A stretch of DNA of 64,000 nucleotides from contig JAACJM010000061.1 in the NCBI GenBank assembly GCA_013368315.1, positions 310,001 through 374,000 on the forward strand. The letters run 5' to 3'. Position numbers and translations under genes: made by a program. The notes under the pieces were generated by a model that worked only from the letters and a program-made list of their open reading frames with translations, did not search any database and was not told where the DNA came from. This stretch comes from Tetrapyrgos nigripes (Eukaryota > Basidiomycota > Agaricomycetes > Agaricales > Campanellaceae). Positions 54,921 to 64,000 of the stretch are shown in pieces. Every line of letters starts with the position of its first letter. Positions within the stretch are counted from its first letter, which is position 1.

Positions 54921-56745
54921 ACAGACATTTTAGCCTCTTTTTATTTACACACTGCCTCTGATAGAACTATAGGTATCATGAAGTCCATCTATTCGTTAAA
55001 AGTGATTTACAGAAAAAATACGTCTGTATAGCCATAACACGGCCGTTAACTAGGGTAGCTGTCCCGTCTCAAGTTGAGAAGGACTTTATACGATACGGCT
55101 CCGGCGTTTCCGTGGCCGTCTGACAGCCCTACACTGGAAGGCCCACTGCCTTGGGTGCATCAAACAACACGCTCCTCAGCTCCACACATCAAGAACCAGA
55201 CTTCGGTTGACATCAAAACCCTTGACGGTGAAAGCTGGTTTCAGAAAGGTGAGTTTATTGATGATAGAAGTATAAGGACTCACACTAATGCTGCACTTGC
55301 AAGCCTGCGAAGATGCTGGACACATCCGATGAGTATGACGGGTAACTACAAATTTTTATACTAAGGCCTTAAGTACCCTTAACACCACAAAAACTGACAA
55401 AAGTATATATGCAGAAACGATGAATATGAACCCATATATTCCTCGTTTTAAAAATGGGAAAATATTTGGTGCAAGTTTACTGTATGCATACCCCTGTTTT
55501 CGCATATTTTCAAAACGGTAGTATATATTCACATATATTCTGCTGTTTTTGAATGTAATGAAAATGAGGGTATGTATCAGTGATATATACGGCTTACTTT
55601 AGGGATAATTGGGTCCTACTTAGGGCGCTTTCGCAGGTATTGAAAAACAGGGAATATTCTGTACATATGTTGGAGTATATTCATTAGTAGCTTTCCGGAT
55701 ACCGAAGTACAAAATGTGCTTACTGTACATATCAGAGGCACATCTCGGGTCCACACCGAGACATTATTGAGGTCCTGGAATCAAGATACGATACCGTTAG
55801 AGTGAGGTGCTACTTATGCCGAGGACTCAACCGGATCCCAGGATGGAAAGACAAGCAAGTCGCGACGCGGGTCGCGCGTGAGTCATTCCAAACTCCGACT
55901 GAAACGCCGCTTATAAAGACGCGTCAAAAATCGTATCGACATCATAGACTTTCTTCATCCCTTACCACCACCACCATTACTTCTTCTCTCCTCTCTTCCC
56001 AACGCTCTACTCCATGATCACAGCAGTGAATTCGCTGTCACGATGTAAACGCCTCGCTGGATAAATATGTATCTGCGCACACGCCAAACCCGCTCAGACA
56101 TTGCAAAAGCAACCCTGGTTGCCTGACTCGACGAAGGACTATACGGTAGACAAGACGACTGGAAGATGAGGTGGGGTCATGGCAAGGGCATGTGTGATCA
56201 AGCAAAAGTACGTGTATTCGCTTTCTTCGCCCTCGCTGTTTTCACTGACAAGCTTGTACATATGACAGTGCGACATCGCTGTTGATGCGTTGACGCGTAA
56301 TCCTGCCCTGCTTCCGTAAAACGTTCTTAGTGAGTCTCACACCTTGTTTTTCAGCATAATCTCATCTTTTTTGTATAGGTTACGCGCATATACTCAGTAC
56401 TTTGAATTAATCTAACCCCTTACGATCTTCGGAGCCTTCACTCATGGTCCGTCCTTCTTCGTAGTCTTCAAACTGGTGCTCGAGTGTCGTTTTCTCCTCA
56501 CCGCGTGTGTCAATGTCATCCCTGCCGCCGTTTGAGCGAAGGTGCGCGTGTTTTCTTTCTTTACCCTTAGCGTTCTCACTGACAGGTTGATGCATACACA
56601 ATGATAGGACTCAGAGCCTCATCCAGCGCTTGTACTTAGTACCTTTGTATGTACCATTTATGTAGATACTCATAATTGAAGTCAAATCTTTATCCAGGCC
56701 GAATGCAAGTCTGCAATATATGTCTCGCTCTTTCAGATGTGCTTC
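54921..56745. other. unassigned, AT-rich decayed sequence
   Basis: No gene I can support. A short spliced-looking exon end (LDGESWFQK before GTGAGT, about 55215-55252) and isolated copies of the CATATATTCCTC unit (near 55430 and 55520) are present. A run of pyrimidine-rich sequence lies near 55950. Confidence 0.35.
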
Positions 56746-56894
56746 CTTATATGCCTCGAGTTCGCATATATTCCTTGTCTTTGAATATATGCCTCATTTT
56801 CGCATATATTCCTCGTCTTCGCATATATCCCTCACCTTCGCATATATGCTTCGTTTTTGCATATATTCCTCATCTTCGCATATATCCCTCATCT
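56743..56894 (+). repeat. 19-bp minisatellite
   Basis: Eight consecutive 19-bp units of the form CATATATTCCTCGTCTTCG. The middle three bases vary (TTC, TGC, TCC) and the rest is nearly constant. Because 19 is not a multiple of three, the open frame across it is not meaningful. A short tandem of ACCGTCTACAT follows at about 56918-56945. Confidence 0.9.
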
Positions 56895-56976
56895 AAAAAA
56901 CGGCGGAATGTATACCGTCTACATACCGTCTACATACCGTCTATAAACCACGCGATAGTCATAAATACTTATATAT

Positions 56977-57243
56977 CACTGGATGCAAACACTTGTAATT
57001 CCTTGGATATACAGAGGAATTACATAAGACTTACACTGGTACACTCAATATGTAAGTTCACTTGACTTACTGAAGTATTACCAGAGACCAAAAAAAATGA
57101 AACCCATTGTAAGGCATAAAGTCTCACAGTGGTCCCTGATAATACTTCAGTAAGTCAAGTGGACTTACATATTGAGTGTACCAGTGTAAGTCTTATGTAA
57201 TTCCTTGGTATATCCAAGGAATTACAAGTGTTTGCACCCAGTG
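56977..57243. mobile_element. foldback MITE (113-bp arms)
   Basis: 267 bp. The two 113-nt arms begin CACTGGRTGCAAACACTTGT and differ at about six positions; the loop is about 41 nt. TAT flanks both sides (56974-56976 and 57244-57246), a probable 3-bp target duplication. No ORF. The transcript would fold into a long hairpin. Confidence 0.9.
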
Positions 57244-57489
57244 TATTCTGGCATTATTTATACGAGGAATATATCCGAAAACAGACCGTATAAGGGTATG
57301 TTTACTTCTGTACATTTTTGTGGTGAAGTACGTACTTAACTTACAGCTGTTCGCAAAAAGAATGACAGTAGGAATTTTTGAAAGTATATATCTCGATTCG
57401 GGTGACGCGTCAGCCTACTGTACCTACTGTACCGTACTCGAAGCCCTTCCTCAACTGGTGCTGGGCAATTGCGCATCAGTACTTTAGCA

Positions 57490-60400
57490 AGCCCCGTTTG
57501 TCGCGACTCTCTCGACGTCGTCTTCCACCGAGACAACCCACTGCAAGCCATTCAAAATTTGATCAGCTTGTACATCTCCACCTTCTACTCATTCTCTTCC
57601 TTACGCGTCTGTGTACTATCTTCACTTTGACGCCAAGTCACTTTGGCTCTTCGCTCGCATGCCCGGTCACCCACTCCAACCCGTCAGTTCCTTCGGTGTT
57701 TCTTCTTCTAAAACCCGCATCCTGAACACCGTTCCTTCCTTCCTCAGCCCATACCATCAAAAAGCCCTTCTCATTTAGCCCAAGACCATTCGTCACTCCC
57801 AACGCCTCTCTCCCCCGAGTCCCCACATAAACGACAACCCTGCATATGGACTATCGTTGACTTTGGGGCTATTCAGTCATCTGAAACCCCTCCGCACCTC
57901 GTCTCTCGACCTAGTCACTTGAAGACCGAAACTATTCCGCAATGCAGAGGTTCGCAAGATCGAGTTGTCGGAACGAGACGTGAAATTTACAAATGGGGTC
58001 CAAGCGGGTACTGCGAATGAGAGGGCTTCTGTGGGTGCGAATGGAAATAAGAGCGATGTGCTTTTGGGTTCTAATTAGCTTGGTGGTAAAACTACAAGAG
58101 GTGAGTTGGCTGATGCGTATTTTCCAACAATCAGCGAATGGTACTAATGATTTGTTCTTTTCTTTTCTTTTCTTTCTACCTATCTAAACGCTAAGCAGCC
58201 TCCCTACCATACCCGCCTCTACGTCTACCTCAAGACTTCCAAACGTCGGCCGTAAACTCTTCAAACTTCTTTTTCTCGCCAACGCATCCAACGACCTAGA
58301 CACTCTAACCCCCTCACCCGTTCGCTCCCATACCGCCGTTACGATCTCTTCATACAGTGTCGGAGTTGATTGAGGGCCCACGAGAGTCTGGACAGTTCCG
58401 AAGCTAATTTGGAGAGAGCAAAAAAGCCGCAGAAAGAGTTCTGGCGGGTGCTACTAAAGAGAATGGATGAGAACGCCTTTCCTCGTCCCCGAAATGCACA
58501 TGTACACTTTCGTGCCGGCCCGTTCCTCTTTTGTCCTCAACGCAGCGGGACCCCAACGACCATAAATCCAGCTACCAACCATCAACCCCCCGCCGTTCTC
58601 CCTCGCCTTCAGCAAAGAACTCATTCTCATGAAAAGGGTTTCTCTGAATCGCAGCCCAAACGAAACCAACTGAACGATTCGGAGCGTCTGTTGACGAGGA
58701 GAAAGGTCGGGTTTGGGTCGGCGTAGAGAATTGGGTCCGGGGACGATAATGTTAAGGTGTTTTCGTTGGTTTTTGGAAGTAAAAGTGATGATGAAGGACT
58801 TGGTGATGAGGGAGAACGTGGTGGTAGTTGTAGTGGGTATGAGGGCGGATGGGGCAAGGGATGATACGTCAGGTACATTTTCGTTCGTCTTTTTCGCGTT
58901 TTGATCCTCTTCCGCCGGTTCTCTTCATTTTCGGTCTCTGTGTCGGTTTCATTCTGACTCCCGCTGAACACTTCACTCTGGCGTTAGGACTCAGTAGACG
59001 AATCTTTGTTTCAGGGTTACAGACTTCCACGCAGGGCACTCCTTATGCTTTCAATCCATCTCTCTCCGCCATTTATCACAATTCTCGTCGTCGTCAACGT
59101 TCTTTTTCTGACTCTCAACTGTCACGCCATCACACGGGTCACGCTCCAAACCTGTGAACGTCCAAAACAACAAAACTGGGGTAAAGTGCCATCGCTTCGC
59201 GTGGCAAACTACGAGGCCCTCAGGATCGGGGGAGGAAGCGAGGAGGAAGACAAGGCGCACCCTGATGCTGCCTACGCTGCCTTGGTTATGTGTTTATCCG
59301 AGGAAGCCATGAACGACGTCATGATGGTCTCGACCGTGATTGCAGAGAGCGCTTGCCGAGCGCCAACGAACAGGGGTGGGAGTTTGAACCCGTGGAAAAG
59401 TTTTCGAGGTCGACCTAAGTTAACTCAGCCTAAAGGCCTCGTAACAGCGCAGCTCACCGACTCTCTATGCAATCCTCGGCAAATTCACGGTGGCGAATAT
59501 GGGATACCACTAGATGCTCTGAAAGGAGCTGGATGGTCCTAATACTGCTGGTTCTGGAACTATGTCAAGGGCTCGGTTTTTAAATAACGAAGTCTACGAA
59601 GGCTAGTAACGTATGTACATTTGCCTTGAGGTGACATTTTCTCCTCTTATTTGTTCTTTCTGTTTATCCCAGATCTCTCTCTCTCAGGATCCCAGCGCTG
59701 TCGTCTTCGTCTTCCGATGTCAAGGTTTCTCGATGTCAGCCATAAACTCTCTGGATCATTCTATTCCGCACTACGGCCACCACCACCCCCATTCAACGCT
59801 CTAGATACACTTGCCCCACAATACCCGTCACATCAATGCTCCCCATTTCTGGACCAAGTTTGAGTAATCACGCGAGTGGAAATGCTAACACGAATAACGG
59901 ATCAAGGAGGACGATTCCTTTGTCATTCTCGTCTCCTGGGTCTGGGCTAGGATCGGGGTCTGGTGTGGATGGCCAACAAGGCCATGGTAATGAGAAAGAT
60001 GGAAGTGGTGGTGGTGGAGGTGGTGGCTACTGAGGAGTCCAGGACGATAAGGTACGTTCGCTTTCCGTTCTTTTTCTCATCTCTCTGTTTTTGTTTTAGT
60101 TTTTATGGGATATAAACACGTACCAACCAATGTCCTCTTTTCCTTCCTTTCTCCTTTTCGTACCCTTCTCTACCTTTGTCCAACTGCGTCGCCAAAAACT
60201 GCTTGATGTCGGACGTAAACTCCCGGTATCGTTCTCTTCTTCCAACTCTATTCGCCATTATCACACCATGGTGACTTCTGTCTACCCGCTCCACTCAAAG
60301 ACCCAACCTAACGTCTTAAATATTACCGTAACCAGCTACATATCATAAAGGAGGATTTTGGCCAGGATTACTGATGGTACGTTGGCTTTTACTTTCCTTT

Positions 60401-60708
60401 CTCGTGCCGTATTTTCTCAAATTTCATTTAGTTTCGATCTGATATAAACTCGTATTAACCCCTTCTTTTTCTTACTTCTCTAGCTTTTCGTCCAGAAAAA
60501 CGCTCTCTCTCTGCACTCGTTAGCTCCCCACATCCCGTCCACGTCTCTTTGCGTTTGTTTATTCCCTTGCTCCCAGGTAAAAATTTGGTGAGATGGAGGA
60601 TTCGAGGCTGAGGTGGATCGTCTTCTATGCCTTCAATTCAACTTGGGATGCTTGAACAGAGTTTGGATGAGAAGTCGGGGACAGGAAAGAATGGGAATGG
60701 GGAGATGA
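57490..60708 (+). other. unrecognised multi-exon cassette, copy 4
   Basis: Counterpart of 19190-22150. Landmarks are GTCGTCTTCCACC (57516), the exon with TNGVQAGTANERASVG-like sequence (in-frame TAG near 58075), GTGAGTTGG at 58100 and an Arg-rich SRRRQRS stretch at about 59090. The Gly/Ser exon at 59836-60033 (NTNNGSRRTIPLSFSS; GHGNEKDGSGGGGGGG) is followed by GTACGTTCG at 60051 and intron branch-like ACCAACC. A SINE-like insert occupies 59177-59445. Stops in the first exon suggest this copy is decaying. Confidence 0.45.
59177..59445 (-). mobile_element. SINE-like element, copy 1
   Basis: An insert of about 270 bp relative to the same site at 20878-20900. In minus orientation it begins TTACGAGGCCTTTAGGCTGA. 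It has a box-A-like TAGGCTGAGTTAAC and, about 45 bp on, a box-B-like GGGTTCAAACTCC, as in tRNA-derived SINEs. It ends GCACTTTACCCCAG. No poly-A tail is visible. Confidence 0.6.
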
Positions 60709-62166
60709 TTACGAGGCCTTTAGGCTGAGTTAATTTATGTTGTAGCGACCTCCTGGATCTTTTCCACGGGTTCAAACTCCCACCCCTGTGCATTGGCGCT
60801 CATCAAGCGCTCATCTGGAATCACGGTCGAGACCCATGACATCGTTCACAGCTTTCTCAGAACAACGCGAGGCCTTTAAGTTGGGTCATTCCGATTTCTA
60901 TTGCCGGTCTCTGAGATGCCGACAACCGATCAGTCTAGGCACAACCCACAACGTCATGCAAATGTCAGCACGTCGTTTTCACTGCCAGCATTGACAACCT
61001 CCACCACCCTATTCCTCCACTCCTCAAGCTTGCATTCGCCTCGAGTTGTAATTCCTGCCTCTCTTTCGTCAAGTCCTCCTTTTCCCAAGGATTTGTCGAC
61101 AAACTGCAACGTCAGCGTTCTCTCAGGACTCTTGTTCTGCAGCAACCCTTGATTCTACCTGACTCCAAGCAGTGTTCGCATACCCCAAATCGCAAATAAT
61201 ACACACTTGTGACATGGCTCCTCCCTTTGGATGCCTACTCCTACCAATTGATCAGTCCTGTTTCTCTTTCCCATCTTCTTAAGCTCTCTTTCTCTTTCTG
61301 TCTGCTGGTCCCAATCGCTGGAATATCTGTGCTGAAACCCACAGAAACCTATCCTAGACTTGCTCTGATAAAATTGTGGTTGAAGGAGCATGTTTGAACT
61401 AAACTTCTACAATAGCAGTGGCACATTTCTTTGATTTTTTCGTCTCCATCTCTATGTACTGAGTGTTTGTTTTTTGCATGACAGGAAGCTTTACATCTGC
61501 AAATTTATTATTCACTGCTATTCCAGAAGTAGCCTCCCGTTGTTCTTTTGTCCAATGTCTGATGCTCATTTCAAGACTGTCGCTTTGGATTTGTTAATTC
61601 TGTGTTTCTTAAAAGGCACCCCTTTTTCCACCTTTCTTTTGTGTTTGTGCAGGACGTCACTGGCTTCAAGCTCTCTTCGTTACACATCCCCGGCTCAGTG
61701 AGTGAGCCAATCGGCCCAGAAGCTTGGGAATGGTATAGCGGCTTTCCCAAATTGCCCTCGGAACCTCATTGCTCAGAGGCCCATCTGTGCCAATGCTTCT
61801 CCGCTGGGCTCAACAGGTCCATACTCGGACGAATGCATATGGCAATGAATATGATTCTAACGCCTGACGACGATGGACCCAGGAGGAGTGATTCACTTTT
61901 TGGCAGTGATTGCATGAGTGATGAAGATGGTGAGGTACACTTCATGCTTCAATGTTGGTATTGTGTTGGGATTTTTCTTGCAACATGGGTAGGTATGATT
62001 TTTGAACACTGATTTTTCACGTATCACTGTTTGTCTTCAAATCCTCTTTTGCTGTTTTAGCTCTCCTTCTCTCAGTGGCTGCAGCATAGTCAATATAAGA
62101 GTAAATTTTTGACTTTATTGGACAGGCCTCGTAGCTTGCCACGTGAAGCGATGGCTCTTTACCCCA
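60709..62166 (+). mobile_element. SINE-like element, copy 2, with a 1.1-kb internal insertion
   Basis: The 5' part (60709-about 60990) has the same start and the same box B (GGGTTCAAACTCCCAC, about 60767). The 3' end (GCGATGGCTCTTTACCCCAG) appears only at 62146-62166. Cassette sequence (TTGAGTTGTGGTTGAGAGTC) then resumes, matching 22153 and 44996. So about 1.1 kb was inserted within the SINE, or the SINE is a longer composite. Confidence 0.5.
61657..61935 (+). other. exon-like segment inside the 1.1-kb insert
   Basis: Bounded by an acceptor-like TTTGTGCAG and a donor-like GTGAGGT. The open stretch reads DVTGFKLSSLHIPG... and ends MSDEDG, about 93 residues, acidic at its end. No recognised domain. 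It could be a host exon carried into the repeat. Confidence 0.3.
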
Positions 62167-62191
62167 GTTGAGTTGTGGTTGAGAGTCCTTA

Positions 62192-62360
62192 CGAGGCCTC
62201 TTAAAGGCCGAGTTAACTTAGGTCGACTTTTGCAATCTTCCCACACCTGCAGATTTATATTGCGGTCTCTACGACAACTGAATTGCGGTCTGGACCAGGT
62301 CCAAGGACTATGTAATGATGTCGACAACCACGACATCATGCCAGCGTCATGCTTCATGGG
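62192..62360 (+). mobile_element. SINE-like element, copy 3 (5' part)
   Basis: It starts CTTACGAGGCCTCTTAAAGGC, with GAGTTAACTTAGGTCGAC identical to copy 1, then diverges. No box B is seen. It stops at the foldback element. Confidence 0.45.
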
Positions 62361-62365
62361 ATATA

Positions 62366-63050
62366 CACAGCGGGGTGCAAAGCATATTTGCCAGCCATTT
62401 TTGTGCACTCTTAAATGACAGATAGTTCACATGATTTTGGGTGAGATAAAATTGATTGTATTAGCTGCCAAAAAAGGGGTCACAAAAGCTCAAATTATGT
62501 GCTACAGTTTTTCCATGGAAGCAAATAGTATTCGACTTCTGATTTGTGAGAAAATGCGAAAAAGGTATGATCACTATTTGTGTGCCGGATTCCAGCGAGT
62601 AAAAGGAAAAGCACTGCGGATGGGAAAACTCTAAACTTAAATGACGGATTTTTGCTCAGCACCAGACCTACTCCATATAGTACCAATTTGAGGCTGATAT
62701 TCCATATGGAGTATGCCCGGCTGTTGAGAAAAATTGGTAATTTAAGTTCATGTTTTTCACTGCCCCAGTGAATTCATTTTACTCGCCGGAATCCGGCACA
62801 CAAATATTGATCATACCTTTTGCGTATTTTTCTTACAAATCAAAACTCGAATACTATTTACTTCCCTTTTTTGGTCATGAATGAATAAAAAGTTTATCAC
62901 GGAAAAGCTTAAGCGCATAATTTGAGCTTTTGCGACCCGGTTTTTTAGCAGTAAATACGACGGATTTTATCTCACCCAAAATCATGTGAACTATCTGTCA
63001 TTTAAGAATGCACAAAAATGGCTGACAAATATGCTCCGTGCCCCGCTGTG
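62366..63050. mobile_element. foldback element (about 235-260-bp arms)
   Basis: 685 bp with long imperfect inverted arms starting CACAGCGGGG and sharing AAATGACAGATAGTTCACAT. The loop is about 170-190 bp and holds a smaller palindrome (CTCCATAT...ATATGGAG). ATA flanks both ends (62363-62365 and 63051-63053). No ORF. Confidence 0.88.
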
Positions 63051-63179
63051 ATACAGTGCATCCACGGCCTTCTCTCCGGAAGTATAGTCATACTATCCGC
63101 TGTTTGCCTGCACTCACTGCCCTACTTCTTCAGCCTCAGTGCCCTCGTAATTCTTGCCTCTCCACTGTCCATTTAATTT

Positions 63180-63310
63180 ACCTTAGAAATCATTTTTATG
63201 GTTTCAAACTGGGAGTCCCATCCCTATTAGCTGGCACTTGTCAAGCGCTCATTCAGAGTCATCTGGCATGATGGTCGAGAATCTCATGATGTCGTAAATG
63301 GTTTTCTTGG
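63180..63310 (+). repeat. diverged SINE-like fragment
   Basis: GGTTTCAAACTGGGAGTCCC followed by TGTCAAGCGCTCATTC and GTCGAGAATCTCATGATGTCG parallels 60760-60880, so it is a further decayed copy of the SINE body. Confidence 0.4.
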
Positions 63311-64000
63311 ACCAGCTGTAACCAACGCATCCTTGTCTTCTCCCCGTTCCTCACTGTGCCCAGGTCCCTTCACCAGTGTTCTGCTCATGATTCCTGCACT
63401 TTTCAACCTACACAATACCAGGGTTGGTCATAGACTAACTAATACCCATCAGTTCAAACCAAAGTCTGGACTCTGTCAATGCTGGTCTATACTGCGGTCG
63501 ACAGATAACCAAGGAAAGATTCCTACAGGGTGCTTGCTGCCCAGAATTGCAAGGCTGGAAACAGCCAACTGCAGCCAGATGCCATCAGGCAACAGCATGT
63601 TCCAGCAAGGCCTGATCTACTTACTGATTGACCGGTGTCAATCGGCTAAACCCAAAATATATAGTCCAGACTGTAGTCAATAGTTGAGCATTGACTCTCT
63701 CTCTTTGCTTTGCCCTCCTTCTCCCCATCTCGTATGCATGTTGCTGGAGCCAGACCCAGTTTTACCAACGTTCCGTCCAGTTGGTTGCCAGTGGGTAATC
63801 GTAGACTATATACCTGAGGGAAGCCAAAATGTGTCTCGAAAAATATTACCACACAATGATTGTGCAAGATAAGTGCAGTCTGTTTAAACTGCAATCAGTG
63901 TTCACTGCTCTTCATCCACTGTTATGCTTAATACCATACTTATTTTTCTGATAATACTCTGACAGTAGCAATTACATACTCAATGTAAGAATATTGTGAT
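63311..64000. other. no feature seen at window end
   Basis: Short open frames on both strands have no recognisable motif or splice context. I cannot support a gene here. Confidence 0.4.

Noticed and set aside
55074..55364. Exon-like segment DGESWFQK with a GTGAGT donor
   Set aside because: Too short and isolated to name; noted only as part of the unassigned interval.
56676..57065. 129-residue ORF with RIYP-type repeats
   Set aside because: It is a product of the 19-bp minisatellite, which cannot preserve a reading frame per unit.
63333..63683. 116-residue ORF near the window end
   Set aside because: No motif, no splice context and no paralog in the window; not enough to call a gene.

Overview
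The window looks like nuclear DNA of an Agaricomycete (mushroom-forming basidiomycete). The reasons are the DUF6535 proteins (a family I know from these fungi), introns of about 50-100 nt with CTAAC-type branch sites, a Ty3 chromovirus, Ty1/copia elements with fungal-type zinc knuckles, and Tc1 and hAT relatives. It is an accessory, transposon-rich region. I see no housekeeping gene, rRNA or tRNA. Little of the window is single-copy: segments 15-40 kb apart are recognisable copies of one another.

Layout. 1-7.3 kb is a nest of LTR retrotransposons: the 3' end of a Ty3 chromovirus on the plus strand with an extra Cys/His ORF, then two broken copia elements on the minus strand. 7.3-13.8 kb (block A), 23.5-31.9 kb (block B) and 45.3-53.6 kb (block C) share one plan: a Gly/Ser-rich spliced cassette, a decayed ankyrin array, then a minus-strand gene for a membrane protein with an N-terminal DUF6535 domain and a C-terminal ankyrin array. 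Copy A has a 1-nt insertion in an upstream exon. Copy B is broken by a frameshift, a Tc1 transposon and a small MITE. Copy C looks intact. The intervals 14-23.4, 32.2-36, 43-45.2 and 57.5-60.7 kb hold recurring copies of unrecognised, intron-containing plus-strand modules; in blocks A and B they start just upstream of the DUF6535 gene, head to head with it.

Superimposed insertions can be dated relative to one another. A structurally complete copia element (35967-43034, GTTTC duplications, about 99% identical LTRs, decayed pol) splits one cassette. A 3.2-kb TIR element with a transposase missing its first catalytic Asp (45622-48786) splits another. A hAT remnant at 54.2-54.9 kb carries a 328-bp MITE that also occurs in block B and, truncated, in block A. 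Two foldback elements (56977-57243 and 62366-63050), a 19-bp minisatellite and SINE-like copies with Pol III-type boxes fill the right end.

Most notable are: (1) ankyrin repeats that are almost identical except at a few positions, with array length differing between paralogs, as in fungal nonself-recognition receptors; (2) the recurrent spliced cassette family; (3) a double Cys/His finger with the same spacing in a Ty3 accessory ORF and in a Ty1/copia gag region; and (4) copia primer-binding sites matching the anticodon region of initiator tRNA-Met.
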